This document shows, one piece after another, positions 1 through 7,369 of a stretch of 64,000 nucleotides of DNA; the stretch's first letter is position 1, and every line of letters begins with the position of its first letter. The notes beneath the pieces are model-generated. The model worked only from the letters and a program-made list of their open reading frames with translations, was not told where the DNA came from and searched no databases. Origin of the DNA: Chroococcopsis sp964623815 (GTDB taxonomy: Bacteria > Cyanobacteriota > Cyanobacteriia > Cyanobacteriales > Microcystaceae); assembly GCA_964623815.1 (NCBI GenBank), contig CAZUVR010000005.1, forward strand, positions 1 through 64,000, written 5' to 3'. The position numbers were made by a program, and so were the translations under genes.

Positions 1-1137
1 ACTTAGCGGCATTCCTTTATAGACTACTCCCACAGCTTTTTGTTGCACAACCACGCTCGGGATAGAAATCATGCAGGTGTTACCAGGAGTGGTTATATCT
101 ACTACTTCGGGATTATGAATGACTACGTGATGCCCGTCCAGATTTTTTAAGCCTTCTGCTTTTATCCCCAGGTGTAGGTGTATGAAGCTATCGATAGGAG
201 GCGTTGCTAAAGACTGCCGCCTGTAATCCGATGGTAAATCTTCAAGATTGAGGAGATGACTATAGGTATCCCAAATACTAGCGTTAGAAATAATTATAGG
301 GGCGGCGATCGTTTCACCACGACGTAATTTTATCCCCGTGACTTTACCTGTATTAACTAATATTTTCTCTACGTGAGAATTGAGTCTAATTTCTCCCCCG
401 AAGCGTTTAAATCCTCTGATTAAAGCCTCGATAATCGCTCCGCTACCACCGATGGGATATTCTACCTGACAACGGTTTCTCTCTCCTAACATAAAAGCGA
501 TTTCTGGGGCGATCGTGCCCTCGGCTTTCAAACCAGAGAGCAGAAAACATTCTAAATCTATTAATTGTCTCACCCAAGAGTCAGAGACAAATCTATCCAT
601 TATCCTACCAGTAGAGCTGTTAATTTTATCGAGCTGGGGTAAAGCTTTAAGTAAACTCAAACCCGAGCGGGAAATTAACTCAAAAACTACCCGCCAATCA
701 GCGCTTAAATGGAGTATAGAAATATCTTTGAGACAATCGTCGAGAGCTAATAAACTCCGATGAAATAGTTTTAATTCTTCGGCACCCTGGGGGGTGATTT
801 TGCTTACTTCTTCCGTATAGCGATCGAGATTACAATAGACGGGAAAGGTAAAATCAGGGAAATGATAATATCCGAGAGGATCGTAGGGGATAACTGGTAA
901 AGATTCCCCGATACTCTCAAGAACTAAAGTTAGGGGATTGGAGCTAGGAGGATTTAAGGCGCAATAGAAAGACGGGCCCGAATCGAAGTGAAACCCATCC
1001 CGCGAGAAGCTATGAGCCGCGCCGCCGGGGAGGGAATGACTTTCGCAGATAAGGACTTTTCTGCCCGTTTTAGCTAATAAAGCTCCCGCGCATAAGCCGC
1101 CGATACCACTGCCGATGATGATGACATCGTAGGACAT
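1..1137 (-). CDS. FAD-dependent carotenoid desaturase/isomerase-like oxidoreductase (C-terminus outside window)
   Basis: The reading frame is open from an ATG at 1137 to the window edge, about 379 codons without a stop; the C-terminal part is missing. The N-terminus has the dinucleotide-binding motif GSGIGGLCAG, followed by an acidic residue (ICES) and PGGAA, then the FDSGPSF stretch typical of the phytoene desaturase/CrtISO superfamily. Further on, YPIGGSGAIIEAL matches the conserved second FAD-contact region of that family. These enzymes act on carotenoids or related isoprenoids with FAD. Exact substrate cannot be assigned; CrtH, CrtO or a retinol-saturase-like role are all possible. The start lies 2 bp after the gcvT stop, so the two genes are probably co-transcribed. 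Confidence 0.8.
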   Translation of the reverse strand, partial: MSYDVIIIGSGIGGLCAGALLAKTGRKVLICESHSLPGGAAHSFSRDGFHFDSGPSFYCALNPPSSNPLTLVLESIGESLPVIPYDPLGYYHFPDFTFPVYCNLDRYTEEVSKITPQGAEELKLFHRSLLALDDCLKDISILHLSADWRVVFELISRSGLSLLKALPQLDKINSSTGRIMDRFVSDSWVRQLIDLECFLLSGLKAEGTIAPEIAFMLGERNRCQVEYPIGGSGAIIEALIRGFKRFGGEIRLNSHVEKILVNTGKVTGIKLRRGETIAAPIIISNASIWDTYSHLLNLEDLPSDYRRQSLATPPIDSFIHLHLGIKAEGLKNLDGHHVVIHNPEVVDITTPGNTCMISIPSVVVQQKAVGVVYKGMPLS

Positions 1138-1139
1138 TG

Positions 1140-2246
1140 TTAACGCGCCAGAGAGCGATAGAAAGGCTTTTTCACTACGGTGGCTGGGTAGGTTTTACCG
1201 CGTATTTCCACCTCTACCACTTGCCCGATTTTACTCAGGGAGGCGGGCACGTAACCTAATGCGATTGCCGTGTTGAGGGTGGGTGAGAGGGTGCCGCTCG
1301 TGACTTCGCCGATCGTTTCCCCGCTGGATAGGATAGGATAACCGTGACGGGCAATATGTCGCCCCTGCATCTGTAAGCCCACTAATTTACGTTTTACCCC
1401 TTCGCTTTTTTGTGTCTCTAATACTTCGCGCCCGATAAACTCACCTTTTTCTGGGAGATGAACCAACCAGCCCAAACCGGCTTCTAAGGGGGAGGTATTA
1501 TCGTCTATATCTTGACCGTAAAGGGACATAGCCGCCTCTAAACGCAGAGTATCCCTGGCACCCAATCCGCAGGGGGTAACGCCCTTAGATTGGAGAAGTT
1601 GCCAGAGTTGTTGACCTGCAGCCGCATCGATCATGATCTCGAAGCCATCCTCACCCGTATAGCCGGTTCTAGCGATGAAGGCTATCGTATCGAGTAAATC
1701 GGTTTCTACATGATTAAAGGGGCCAAGAGGTTTCAAATCTACCGATACCAGAGATTGTAAAATTTCGGCGGCTAAAGGGCCTTGTAAAGCTATGAGAACC
1801 TTTTCCCTCGATAAGTCGGTTAGAATTACATCGGCTGGGAAATGTTTTAATAACCAAGTTTTATCTTTATCGGTGGTGGCGGCGTTAACGATCAATACGC
1901 CTTTATCCTGGCCCTGGCAGTAAAAAATAATATCATCGATAATGCCACCCGCCGGATTGAGTAAGACGCTATATTGAGCCTGTCCGGGTTGTAAACGGGC
2001 CAAGTTGGAGGGTACTAATTTTTGTAGAGCTTCTAATAAGTTAGTGCCAGAGAGGGCGAATTTTCCCATGTGAGATATATCAAACATTCCCACTTTCGTT
2101 CTGATCGCTTCGTGCTCTTGTTTGAGTCCGGCAAACTGTACTGGCATATCCCAGCCGGCGAAATGGGTGAATTTTGCCCCGGTGGCGGCAATTAAGTCAT
2201 AAAGGGGCGTTTTGAGAATAGGGGTATTAGGATCTTGATGTGCCAC
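1140..2246 (-). CDS. gcvT: Aminomethyltransferase, glycine cleavage system T protein
   Basis: The 368-residue product has the usual length of GcvT. It transfers the aminomethyl carbon from the lipoylated H protein to tetrahydrofolate, releasing ammonia; in cyanobacteria this serves photorespiratory glycine use and one-carbon supply. Family landmarks are GMFDISHMGKF near residue 55, RTGYTGEDGFEI in the middle, GLGARDTLRLEAAMSLYGQ around residue 230, and a C-terminal barrel with EVTSGTLSPTLNTAIALGYV. The genes for P and H proteins are not in the window. It is followed after 2 bp by the oxidoreductase gene. No glycine riboswitch is visible in the short upstream region. Confidence 0.95.
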   Translation of the reverse strand: MAHQDPNTPILKTPLYDLIAATGAKFTHFAGWDMPVQFAGLKQEHEAIRTKVGMFDISHMGKFALSGTNLLEALQKLVPSNLARLQPGQAQYSVLLNPAGGIIDDIIFYCQGQDKGVLIVNAATTDKDKTWLLKHFPADVILTDLSREKVLIALQGPLAAEILQSLVSVDLKPLGPFNHVETDLLDTIAFIARTGYTGEDGFEIMIDAAAGQQLWQLLQSKGVTPCGLGARDTLRLEAAMSLYGQDIDDNTSPLEAGLGWLVHLPEKGEFIGREVLETQKSEGVKRKLVGLQMQGRHIARHGYPILSSGETIGEVTSGTLSPTLNTAIALGYVPASLSKIGQVVEVEIRGKTYPATVVKKPFYRSLAR

Positions 2247-2298
2247 TGTTATTTAACAAAATAGAGTCATCTAGTAGTTTTACATAAGATCTGCTGTT

Positions 2299-2329
2299 TT
2301 GGCTGACGGGTTAGGAATTAACTTATAAT
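2299..2329 (+). promoter_or_regulatory. Candidate promoter of the Rpn-type nuclease gene
   Basis: A perfect TATAAT lies at 2324-2329, 33 bp before the GTG start codon. A poor -35 candidate TTGGCT at 2299-2304 is 19 bp upstream, longer than ideal. The -10 box is the main support. Confidence 0.4.
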
Positions 2330-2362
2330 AGTTTCTTAGTTGATTGAATTTCAGCCTAGAGA

Positions 2363-3265
2363 GTGAAAACGGACAGCATTTTTTATCAGTTATTTCAACA
2401 ATTCCCAGCTTGCTTTTTTGAACTGTTAAACCTACCCCCTGAAACGGCCTATCAATATCAATTCGCTTCGGTCGAGGTGAAGCAATTAGCGTTTCGCATT
2501 GATGGCGTATTTTTAACCGAGGATTCCGAGCAACCGCTTTACTTTGTGGAAGTTCAATTTCAAAGAGATCCTAAATTCTATTCAAGATTTTTCAGTGAAA
2601 TTTTTCTCTATCTGCATCAAACTACTTTAAGCAATGATTGGCGAGGAGTGGTAATTTATCCGAACCGGGAAATAGAAACCAGTAATATCTTACGCTATAC
2701 CGAGTTACTAAATTCTAGTAGGGTATCGAGATATTACTTAAATGAGATTGCCGAGACCGAATCGATCGGATTGGCTACCTTAAAATTAATAGTGGCCTCT
2801 TCAGAAACGGCTTTAGAGCAGGGAAGAGAATTGATCGAGAGGGTAAGGAATGATCGGGGCAAACAAGGAATGCCGCCAGATATTCTAAAATTGATAGAGA
2901 GCATCTTAGTGTACAAATTGCCCCAGTTAACTCGTCGGGAGATAGAAGCCATGTTCAGCATCAGCGATCTCAAAAATACTAAAGTTTATCAAGAAGCCCT
3001 AGAGGAAGGTAGGGAGGAAGGTAGAGAGGAAGGTAGAGAGGAAGGTAGGCAGCAAGGTAGAGAAGAAGGTAGAGAAGAAGGTAGGCAGCAAGGTAGAGAG
3101 GAAGGTAGGCAGCAAGGTAGAGAGGAAGGTAGAAGGGAGGCTCAATTGCAAACTAAACTAAGCCTGATTCCCAAGTTGCTCGGCTTGGGATTAACACCGC
3201 AGCAAATTAGCTCGGCTCTGGAATTGGACATCCAACAGGTTCAACGGGCCGCCGATAATCTATAG
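2363..3265 (+). CDS. Rpn-family (PD-(D/E)XK) nuclease / putative transposase-like protein with Arg-Glu-Glu-Gly repeat
   Basis: The 300-residue protein starts at a GTG. Residues 1-150 resemble the cyanobacterial Rpn/DUF2887 family: FYQLFQQFP at the start, then RIDGVF and FVEVQFQRD, which fit the D ... ExQ active site of the PD-(D/E)XK nuclease fold. Residues about 213-256 consist of four-residue units EEGR/QQGR encoded by a 12-bp tandem repeat, predicted to be a highly charged helix. The last 40 residues (LLGLGLTPQQISSAL) look like a small helical motif common at the C-terminus of these proteins. E. coli relatives (RpnA-E) are DNA endonucleases that promote recombination; the role here is unknown. 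Such genes are multicopy and mobile in many cyanobacteria. Confidence 0.75.
   Translation: MKTDSIFYQLFQQFPACFFELLNLPPETAYQYQFASVEVKQLAFRIDGVFLTEDSEQPLYFVEVQFQRDPKFYSRFFSEIFLYLHQTTLSNDWRGVVIYPNREIETSNILRYTELLNSSRVSRYYLNEIAETESIGLATLKLIVASSETALEQGRELIERVRNDRGKQGMPPDILKLIESILVYKLPQLTRREIEAMFSISDLKNTKVYQEALEEGREEGREEGREEGRQQGREEGREEGRQQGREEGRQQGREEGRREAQLQTKLSLIPKLLGLGLTPQQISSALELDIQQVQRAADNL
3001..3132 (+). repeat. In-frame 12-bp tandem repeat, 11 units
   Basis: Eleven contiguous 12-bp units of consensus AGAGGAAGGTAG occupy exactly 132 bp inside the Rpn-type gene. Two unit types occur, one encoding EEGR and one (GCAGCAAGGTAG) encoding QQGR; the latter is found at units 5, 8 and 10. Because the unit is a multiple of three, gain or loss of copies keeps the frame. 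Confidence 0.95.
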
Positions 3266-3330
3266 GTTTGATAAATATAGACTTTTAACTCCTACTGTTA
3301 GGATGAAATAGTCTCCCCACGATTTGATTT

Positions 3331-3768
3331 ATGAATTTACCCTCGTTTCTGTGGTTGTGGAGAATCGCCGCCTGGTCAATGGGGTTGTCCCTATTTGCCT
3401 ATCTTCTATTGCTCATCTCGGGAATGACCATGAGTTATTTTAGGGACGGTAGCTCGTCACTTCCTGGATGGTTGCGTCCACTACACATAACGATCGGTTT
3501 CCTACTGGTTTTTTTAGTGCTACTTTTGCTTACTATAGGATTAGTGGGGACGATCGGCCACTATGGCAGTCTCGGACATTCTTCTCACTTGTTCGCCGGT
3601 TTATGGGTCGTAATATTAGTTATTCTCTCCTCCTTCAGTGGACTGAATATTAACCGCGCTCCCGACTTGTTACGCCCTTTACATATAACCACCAATGTGA
3701 TCCTCTTTTTCGGCTTCCTCTTCGTCACCGCTACCGGTTGGACTGTGGTGCAAAAATACTTACCCTAA
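3331..3768 (+). CDS. Four-helix membrane protein, DUF4079-like
   Basis: The 145-residue product has four hydrophobic stretches, around residues 15-33, 50-72, 83-102 and 119-139. The motif RPLHIT occurs twice, before the second and fourth helices, and HYGSLGHSSH lies between helices two and three. Paired histidines in helices recall cytochrome b561-type folds, but haem binding is only a guess. The sequence resembles the DUF4079 proteins of cyanobacteria, which have no defined role. The stop is 4 bp before the start of thiOG, so the two are likely co-transcribed. Confidence 0.55.
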   Translation: MNLPSFLWLWRIAAWSMGLSLFAYLLLLISGMTMSYFRDGSSSLPGWLRPLHITIGFLLVFLVLLLLTIGLVGTIGHYGSLGHSSHLFAGLWVVILVILSSFSGLNINRAPDLLRPLHITTNVILFFGFLFVTATGWTVVQKYLP

Positions 3769-3772
3769 CACT

Positions 3773-5713
3773 ATGAAATCATCATCGGAAATTTTAATCA
3801 TCGGCTGCGGAGTTATCGGTTTATCTATAGCTCTTGACCTTAGCTTACGGGGAGCGAAAGTCACTATTTACGGACGAAATCCCCATAAAGCCGCCTCTCT
3901 GGCCGCTGCAGGAATGTTAGCACCTTACGCCGAAGCCATCGAACCCGGGCCGATGTTAGATTTATGCTTGAAATCCCGGTGGTTATACCCGGAATGGGTT
4001 CGTAAGATCGAAGATTTAACGGGTTCCAGCGTCGGTTATCATCCATCTGGTACTATCGCCCCCGTTTATGAAGATAAAGGCGACTCCCGAAAAGATCAGG
4101 GGCAATGGCTCGATCGATCGCTCCTCCACCTCTATCAACCGGGTTTAGGGCGCGATGTAGTCGGCGCCCACTGGTATCCCGATGATGCTCAAGTAGATAA
4201 TAGGCTTCTGGTACAGGCTCTCACCCAAGCCCTGAGAGATCTCGGTGTGACAATCGAAACAGATATACAAGTTCATTCTTTACAACAAAAAGCAGGAAAA
4301 GTCAAGAGTATTTATACTTCCCGAGGAGAAAGAGAGGCGGATATATATATATTAGCGGGGGGTGCCTGGAGTAACGAGTTATTTCCGTTGCCAGTATATC
4401 CAGTAAAAGGGCAGATGATGGCCTTGAGAATGCCTAGTCCGTCGCCGCTACAAAGGATCTTATTCGGGCCGCAAACCTATTTAGTGCCCCGTCAGGATGG
4501 CCGGTTAATCATCGGGGCAACTTCGGAGACGGTGGGATGGCAGGAAGGGAATACTCCTGGTGGTATAGGCACGTTGTTGGAAAGAGCAATAAGATTGTAT
4601 CCAAATTTAGAAGAATGGCCGATCGAGGAAATCTGGTGGGGATTCCGCCCAGGTACGCCTGATGAGCTTCCTATATTAGGTTCTAGCAATTGTGATAATT
4701 TAGTTTTAGCAGTGGGTCATTACCGCAACGGAATTCTACTCGCTCCCGTCACCGGCTCTTTAATCGCTGATTTAGTATTAGAAAACAAAGTAGACCCATT
4801 ATTAACCCATTTCAACAGCGATCGTTTTTATCCAAAATCTGAAAAACAAAAGAAGACTATGGCTTTAACCTTATCCGATAGTACGTTCACTCTATCAAAT
4901 AAGACCGAGAATACAACCGATGACGCGGACTATTTAATCATCGCAGGTCGTAAATTTAGCAGCAGATTGATGACGGGTAGCGGTAAATATAGCAGTATGG
5001 AAGTGATGCAGGCCAGCGTTGCCGCGAGCGAGTGCGACATCATCACCGTAGCGGTGAGACGGGTACAAACAAAAGCCCCGGGGCACGAAGGTTTAGCTCA
5101 AGCTTTGGATTGGTCAAAAATTTGGATGTTACCCAATACGGCAGGCTGTCAAAATGCCGAAGAAGCTATTAGGGTAGCGCGTTTGGGCCGGGAAATGGCC
5201 AAACTACTCGGACAAGAAGATAATAACTTCGTGAAACTCGAAGTCATCCCCGATCCTAAATATTTATTACCAGATCCGATCGGCACACTTCAAGCGGCAG
5301 AACAATTGGTCAAGGAAGGATTTGCCGTACTTCCCTATATTAATGCTGACCCTCTCCTGGCTAAACGGTTAGAAGAGATTGGTTGTGCTACTGTTATGCC
5401 TCTAGGTTCCCCCATTGGTTCCGGACAGGGAATCAAGAACGCGGCTAACATAGCCATTATCATCGAATCGGCAAAAATTCCCGTAGTCGTGGACGCTGGT
5501 ATCGGCACACCATCGGAGGCGGCTCAAGCGATGGAAATGGGGGCTGATGCTCTCCTGATCAATAGTGCGATCGCTCTATCACAAAACCCCGTCGCTATGG
5601 CCCGGGCGATGGGGATGGCGACGGAGGCGGGTAGATTAGCGTATAAGGCGGGGAGAATGCCCCTTAAATCATACGCTAGTCCCAGCTCACCTTTAACGGG
5701 CACTATAAGTTAA
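3773..5713 (+). CDS. thiOG: Bifunctional glycine oxidase / thiazole synthase fusion (ThiO-ThiG)
   Basis: This 646-residue protein joins two enzymes of thiamine thiazole synthesis. Residues 1-350 are ThiO: an N-terminal FAD motif GCGVIGLSIAL, AAGMLAPYAE, and a C-terminal GHYRNGILLAP flavin contact. ThiO oxidises glycine to iminoglycine. After a linker at about 350-385, residues 386-646 are ThiG: KFSSRLMTGSGKY, TVAVRRVQ, the LPNTAGC segment, VKLEVI with the lysine expected to form the Schiff base, and VVDAGIGTPSEAAQAMEMGADALLINSA at the phosphate site (residues about 575-600). The fusion lets dehydroglycine pass directly to ThiG and is well known in cyanobacteria. ThiS and ThiF are not in the window. 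No TPP riboswitch is visible upstream. Confidence 0.95.
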   Translation: MKSSSEILIIGCGVIGLSIALDLSLRGAKVTIYGRNPHKAASLAAAGMLAPYAEAIEPGPMLDLCLKSRWLYPEWVRKIEDLTGSSVGYHPSGTIAPVYEDKGDSRKDQGQWLDRSLLHLYQPGLGRDVVGAHWYPDDAQVDNRLLVQALTQALRDLGVTIETDIQVHSLQQKAGKVKSIYTSRGEREADIYILAGGAWSNELFPLPVYPVKGQMMALRMPSPSPLQRILFGPQTYLVPRQDGRLIIGATSETVGWQEGNTPGGIGTLLERAIRLYPNLEEWPIEEIWWGFRPGTPDELPILGSSNCDNLVLAVGHYRNGILLAPVTGSLIADLVLENKVDPLLTHFNSDRFYPKSEKQKKTMALTLSDSTFTLSNKTENTTDDADYLIIAGRKFSSRLMTGSGKYSSMEVMQASVAASECDIITVAVRRVQTKAPGHEGLAQALDWSKIWMLPNTAGCQNAEEAIRVARLGREMAKLLGQEDNNFVKLEVIPDPKYLLPDPIGTLQAAEQLVKEGFAVLPYINADPLLAKRLEEIGCATVMPLGSPIGSGQGIKNAANIAIIIESAKIPVVVDAGIGTPSEAAQAMEMGADALLINSAIALSQNPVAMARAMGMATEAGRLAYKAGRMPLKSYASPSSPLTGTIS

Positions 5714-5772
5714 ATTTATATCTTTCTTTTGACGGGGTTGAAAAGCTTAAACTAGGAATTCTGGCAGAAGTG

Positions 5773-5888
5773 TATAATCGCCCGACCTTTTGATTGCGAG
5801 GGGGCGGAGAGTTATTTATCCTACGAACTCGAACGGATCTGAACCAGTGAGTAGGTGAACCAGCGGAGCCTTAATAGATAGGTTCACC
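5773..5888 (+). ncRNA. Candidate small RNA or structured 3' region between thiOG and the RRM gene
   Basis: A TATAAT occurs at 5773-5778 without a clear -35. The following DNA can fold: CGCCC pairs with GGGCG around 5779-5805, and GGTGAACC at 5854-5861 pairs perfectly with GGTTCACC at 5881-5888. No U-tract follows the second stem, so it is not a standard terminator. It may be only the 3' end of the thiOG transcript; this is a weak call. Confidence 0.2.
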
Positions 5889-5904
5889 CGAATCGCTATC
5901 AGTA

Positions 5905-6210
5905 TCAGGAGCGATTGCGACGGGAAAAATCTTTACGCTCACCGCCACCACCGCCAGAGAAATTATCATCTTTCGGACGTGCCTTATTAACTTTAATCTG
6001 TCTTCCCATCCATTGAGCGCCATCTAAAGTTTCGATCGCTTTATCTTCTTCTTCGTCTGTGGACATCTCTACAAATCCGAAGCCTCTTTTCTTTCCAGTT
6101 TCTCTATCTATAGGTAAAGAAACTCTCGTTACCGTGCCATACTCTGCAAAAATTTCTTGTAAGTCCTCTTTAGTTACTTCGTAGAATAAGTTACCAACGT
6201 AAATCGCCAT
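5905..6210 (-). CDS. RRM-type RNA-binding protein with short Gly/Arg tail
   Basis: The 101-residue protein is a single RNA-recognition motif. RNP2 is IYVGNL at residues 3-8 and RNP1 is RGFGFVEM at about residues 42-49. Residues 85-101 form a short glycine-rich tail ending in a basic stretch. This matches the cyanobacterial Rbp family (RbpA and relatives), whose members bind RNA and are often cold-induced, with some involved in localising thylakoid mRNAs. The tail is short compared with the longer Gly-rich cold-inducible forms. The gene has about 190 bp of upstream noncoding DNA, which would include its leader. The specific paralogue cannot be told from sequence. Confidence 0.93.
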   Translation of the reverse strand: MAIYVGNLFYEVTKEDLQEIFAEYGTVTRVSLPIDRETGKKRGFGFVEMSTDEEEDKAIETLDGAQWMGRQIKVNKARPKDDNFSGGGGGERKDFSRRNRS

Positions 6211-6333
6211 GGATTGTCTCCAAAAATCAAAACCGAACTAAGTATAAGTACCGAAAACAACCCACTGAGAATCAATACTCATGCTGTAAGGGAAATTAAA
6301 CTCGTACTCTCTATTAAACTAACACAGCTTATC

Positions 6334-6386
6334 TATCCCGGACGACCCATAGAGGAAGATCGGGATAAATTTTTTTAAAAAAATTT
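6334..6386 (+). terminator. Hairpin plus T-tract and 20-bp A/T palindrome between menB and the RRM gene
   Basis: TATCCCG at 6334-6340 pairs with CGGGATA at 6361-6367, followed by AA and seven T on the plus strand, which has intrinsic terminator form for plus-strand transcription. The T-tract continues as a perfect 20-bp palindrome (AAA, seven T, seven A, TTT) at 6367-6386. Both flanking genes are on the minus strand, so the orientation is unexpected. For the minus strand, the element lies just after menB and could also end or process its transcript. Confidence 0.5.
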
Positions 6387-6399
6387 CTTTCAGTTGTTA

Positions 6400-7233
6400 C
6401 TAAGGTAGCCAGGGATACTGACTGAAATCAGGAGGCCGTTTATCTAGAAAAGCTTGTTTTCCTTCGGCTCCCTCGGCGGTCATATAGTATAGTAAGGTAG
6501 CGTTCCCCGCCAATTCCTGCAACCCGGCTTGTCCATCACAGTCAGCATTAAAAGCAGATTTAAGGCAACGAATGGCGAGGGGACTCTTTGCCAATATTTC
6601 CCCCGCCCATTTTAATCCCTCGGCTTCTAATTCATCCACTGGAACTATCGTATTAATTAAACCCATCTCTAAAGCTTGGCTGGCGTTGTATTGTCGGCAG
6701 AGAAACCAGATCTCGCGGGCTTTTTTTTGTCCGACAATGCGGGCTAGATAACTCGCCCCGAAACCGCCATCGAAACTACCAACTTTCGGGCCCGTCTGAC
6801 CGAAAACCGCGTTATCGGCGGCGATGGTCAGATCACAGATCAAGTGTAATACGTGACCGCCGCCGATCGCATACCCGGCGACGAGGGCGATGACAACTTT
6901 AGGTATGGAACGGATCAGACGCTGTAAATCTAGAACGTTCAAGCGGGGCACTCCATCCTCATCCACATAACCACCCTCTCCGCGCACGCTTTGATCGCCA
7001 CCTGCACAGAAAGCATATTTACCATCGGTGTGAGGGCTGGCGCCGGTGAGGAGTATCACGCCGATTTTTTGATCTTCTCTAGCGTCACAGAAAGCCGAAT
7101 ACAACTCGAAAACAGTTTTCGGGCGGAAGGCGTTGCGTTTGTGGGGGCGATTGATGGTAATCTTCGCCACGCCTTCCCATTTGTGATATAGTATGTCCTC
7201 GTAATTTTTAACGCTTTCCCATTGGACTTGCAT
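6400..7233 (-). CDS. menB: 1,4-dihydroxy-2-naphthoyl-CoA synthase
   Basis: The 277-residue crotonase-fold enzyme closes the second ring of the naphthoquinone, converting o-succinylbenzoyl-CoA to DHNA-CoA. In cyanobacteria the pathway leads to phylloquinone, the A1 electron carrier of photosystem I. Diagnostic segments are INRPHKRNAFRP, the CoA and oxyanion segment YAFCAGGDQ, GYAIGGGHVLHLICDLTIA, and QTGPKVGSFDGGFG, which in the bicarbonate-dependent class carries the glycine that binds bicarbonate. Length and motifs are complete. The ending RPPDFSQYPWLP is a typical MenB C-terminus. It is transcribed toward the RRM gene, with a hairpin and A/T palindrome in between. Confidence 0.95.
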   Translation of the reverse strand: MQVQWESVKNYEDILYHKWEGVAKITINRPHKRNAFRPKTVFELYSAFCDAREDQKIGVILLTGASPHTDGKYAFCAGGDQSVRGEGGYVDEDGVPRLNVLDLQRLIRSIPKVVIALVAGYAIGGGHVLHLICDLTIAADNAVFGQTGPKVGSFDGGFGASYLARIVGQKKAREIWFLCRQYNASQALEMGLINTIVPVDELEAEGLKWAGEILAKSPLAIRCLKSAFNADCDGQAGLQELAGNATLLYYMTAEGAEGKQAFLDKRPPDFSQYPWLP

Positions 7234-7369
7234 CGTTTTCCAACCAAATCAGCACTTTTAAACATACCCTATTTTAGTAGTGAGGACAAAGAAAAGAGAA
7301 AAGAGCGGTCAACCGGTGCATAATCTTTCTTACCCCTCAATACGATCAACCCGATAATCGAGTAAAGAA

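Noticed and set aside
2247..2362. Glycine riboswitch for gcvT
   Set aside because: The upstream region is short and shows none of the tandem aptamer motifs.
3001..3132. Repeat array that could suggest a CRISPR
   Set aside because: Units are contiguous 12-mers without spacers and are in frame inside a coding gene.
3266..3330. TPP riboswitch for thiOG
   Set aside because: The leader before the membrane-protein gene is only 65 bp and lacks the CUGAGA and GACCUG-type blocks.
3468..3653. Second reading frame inside the DUF4079-like gene
   Set aside because: It overlaps a membrane-protein frame with clear helices and has no features of its own.
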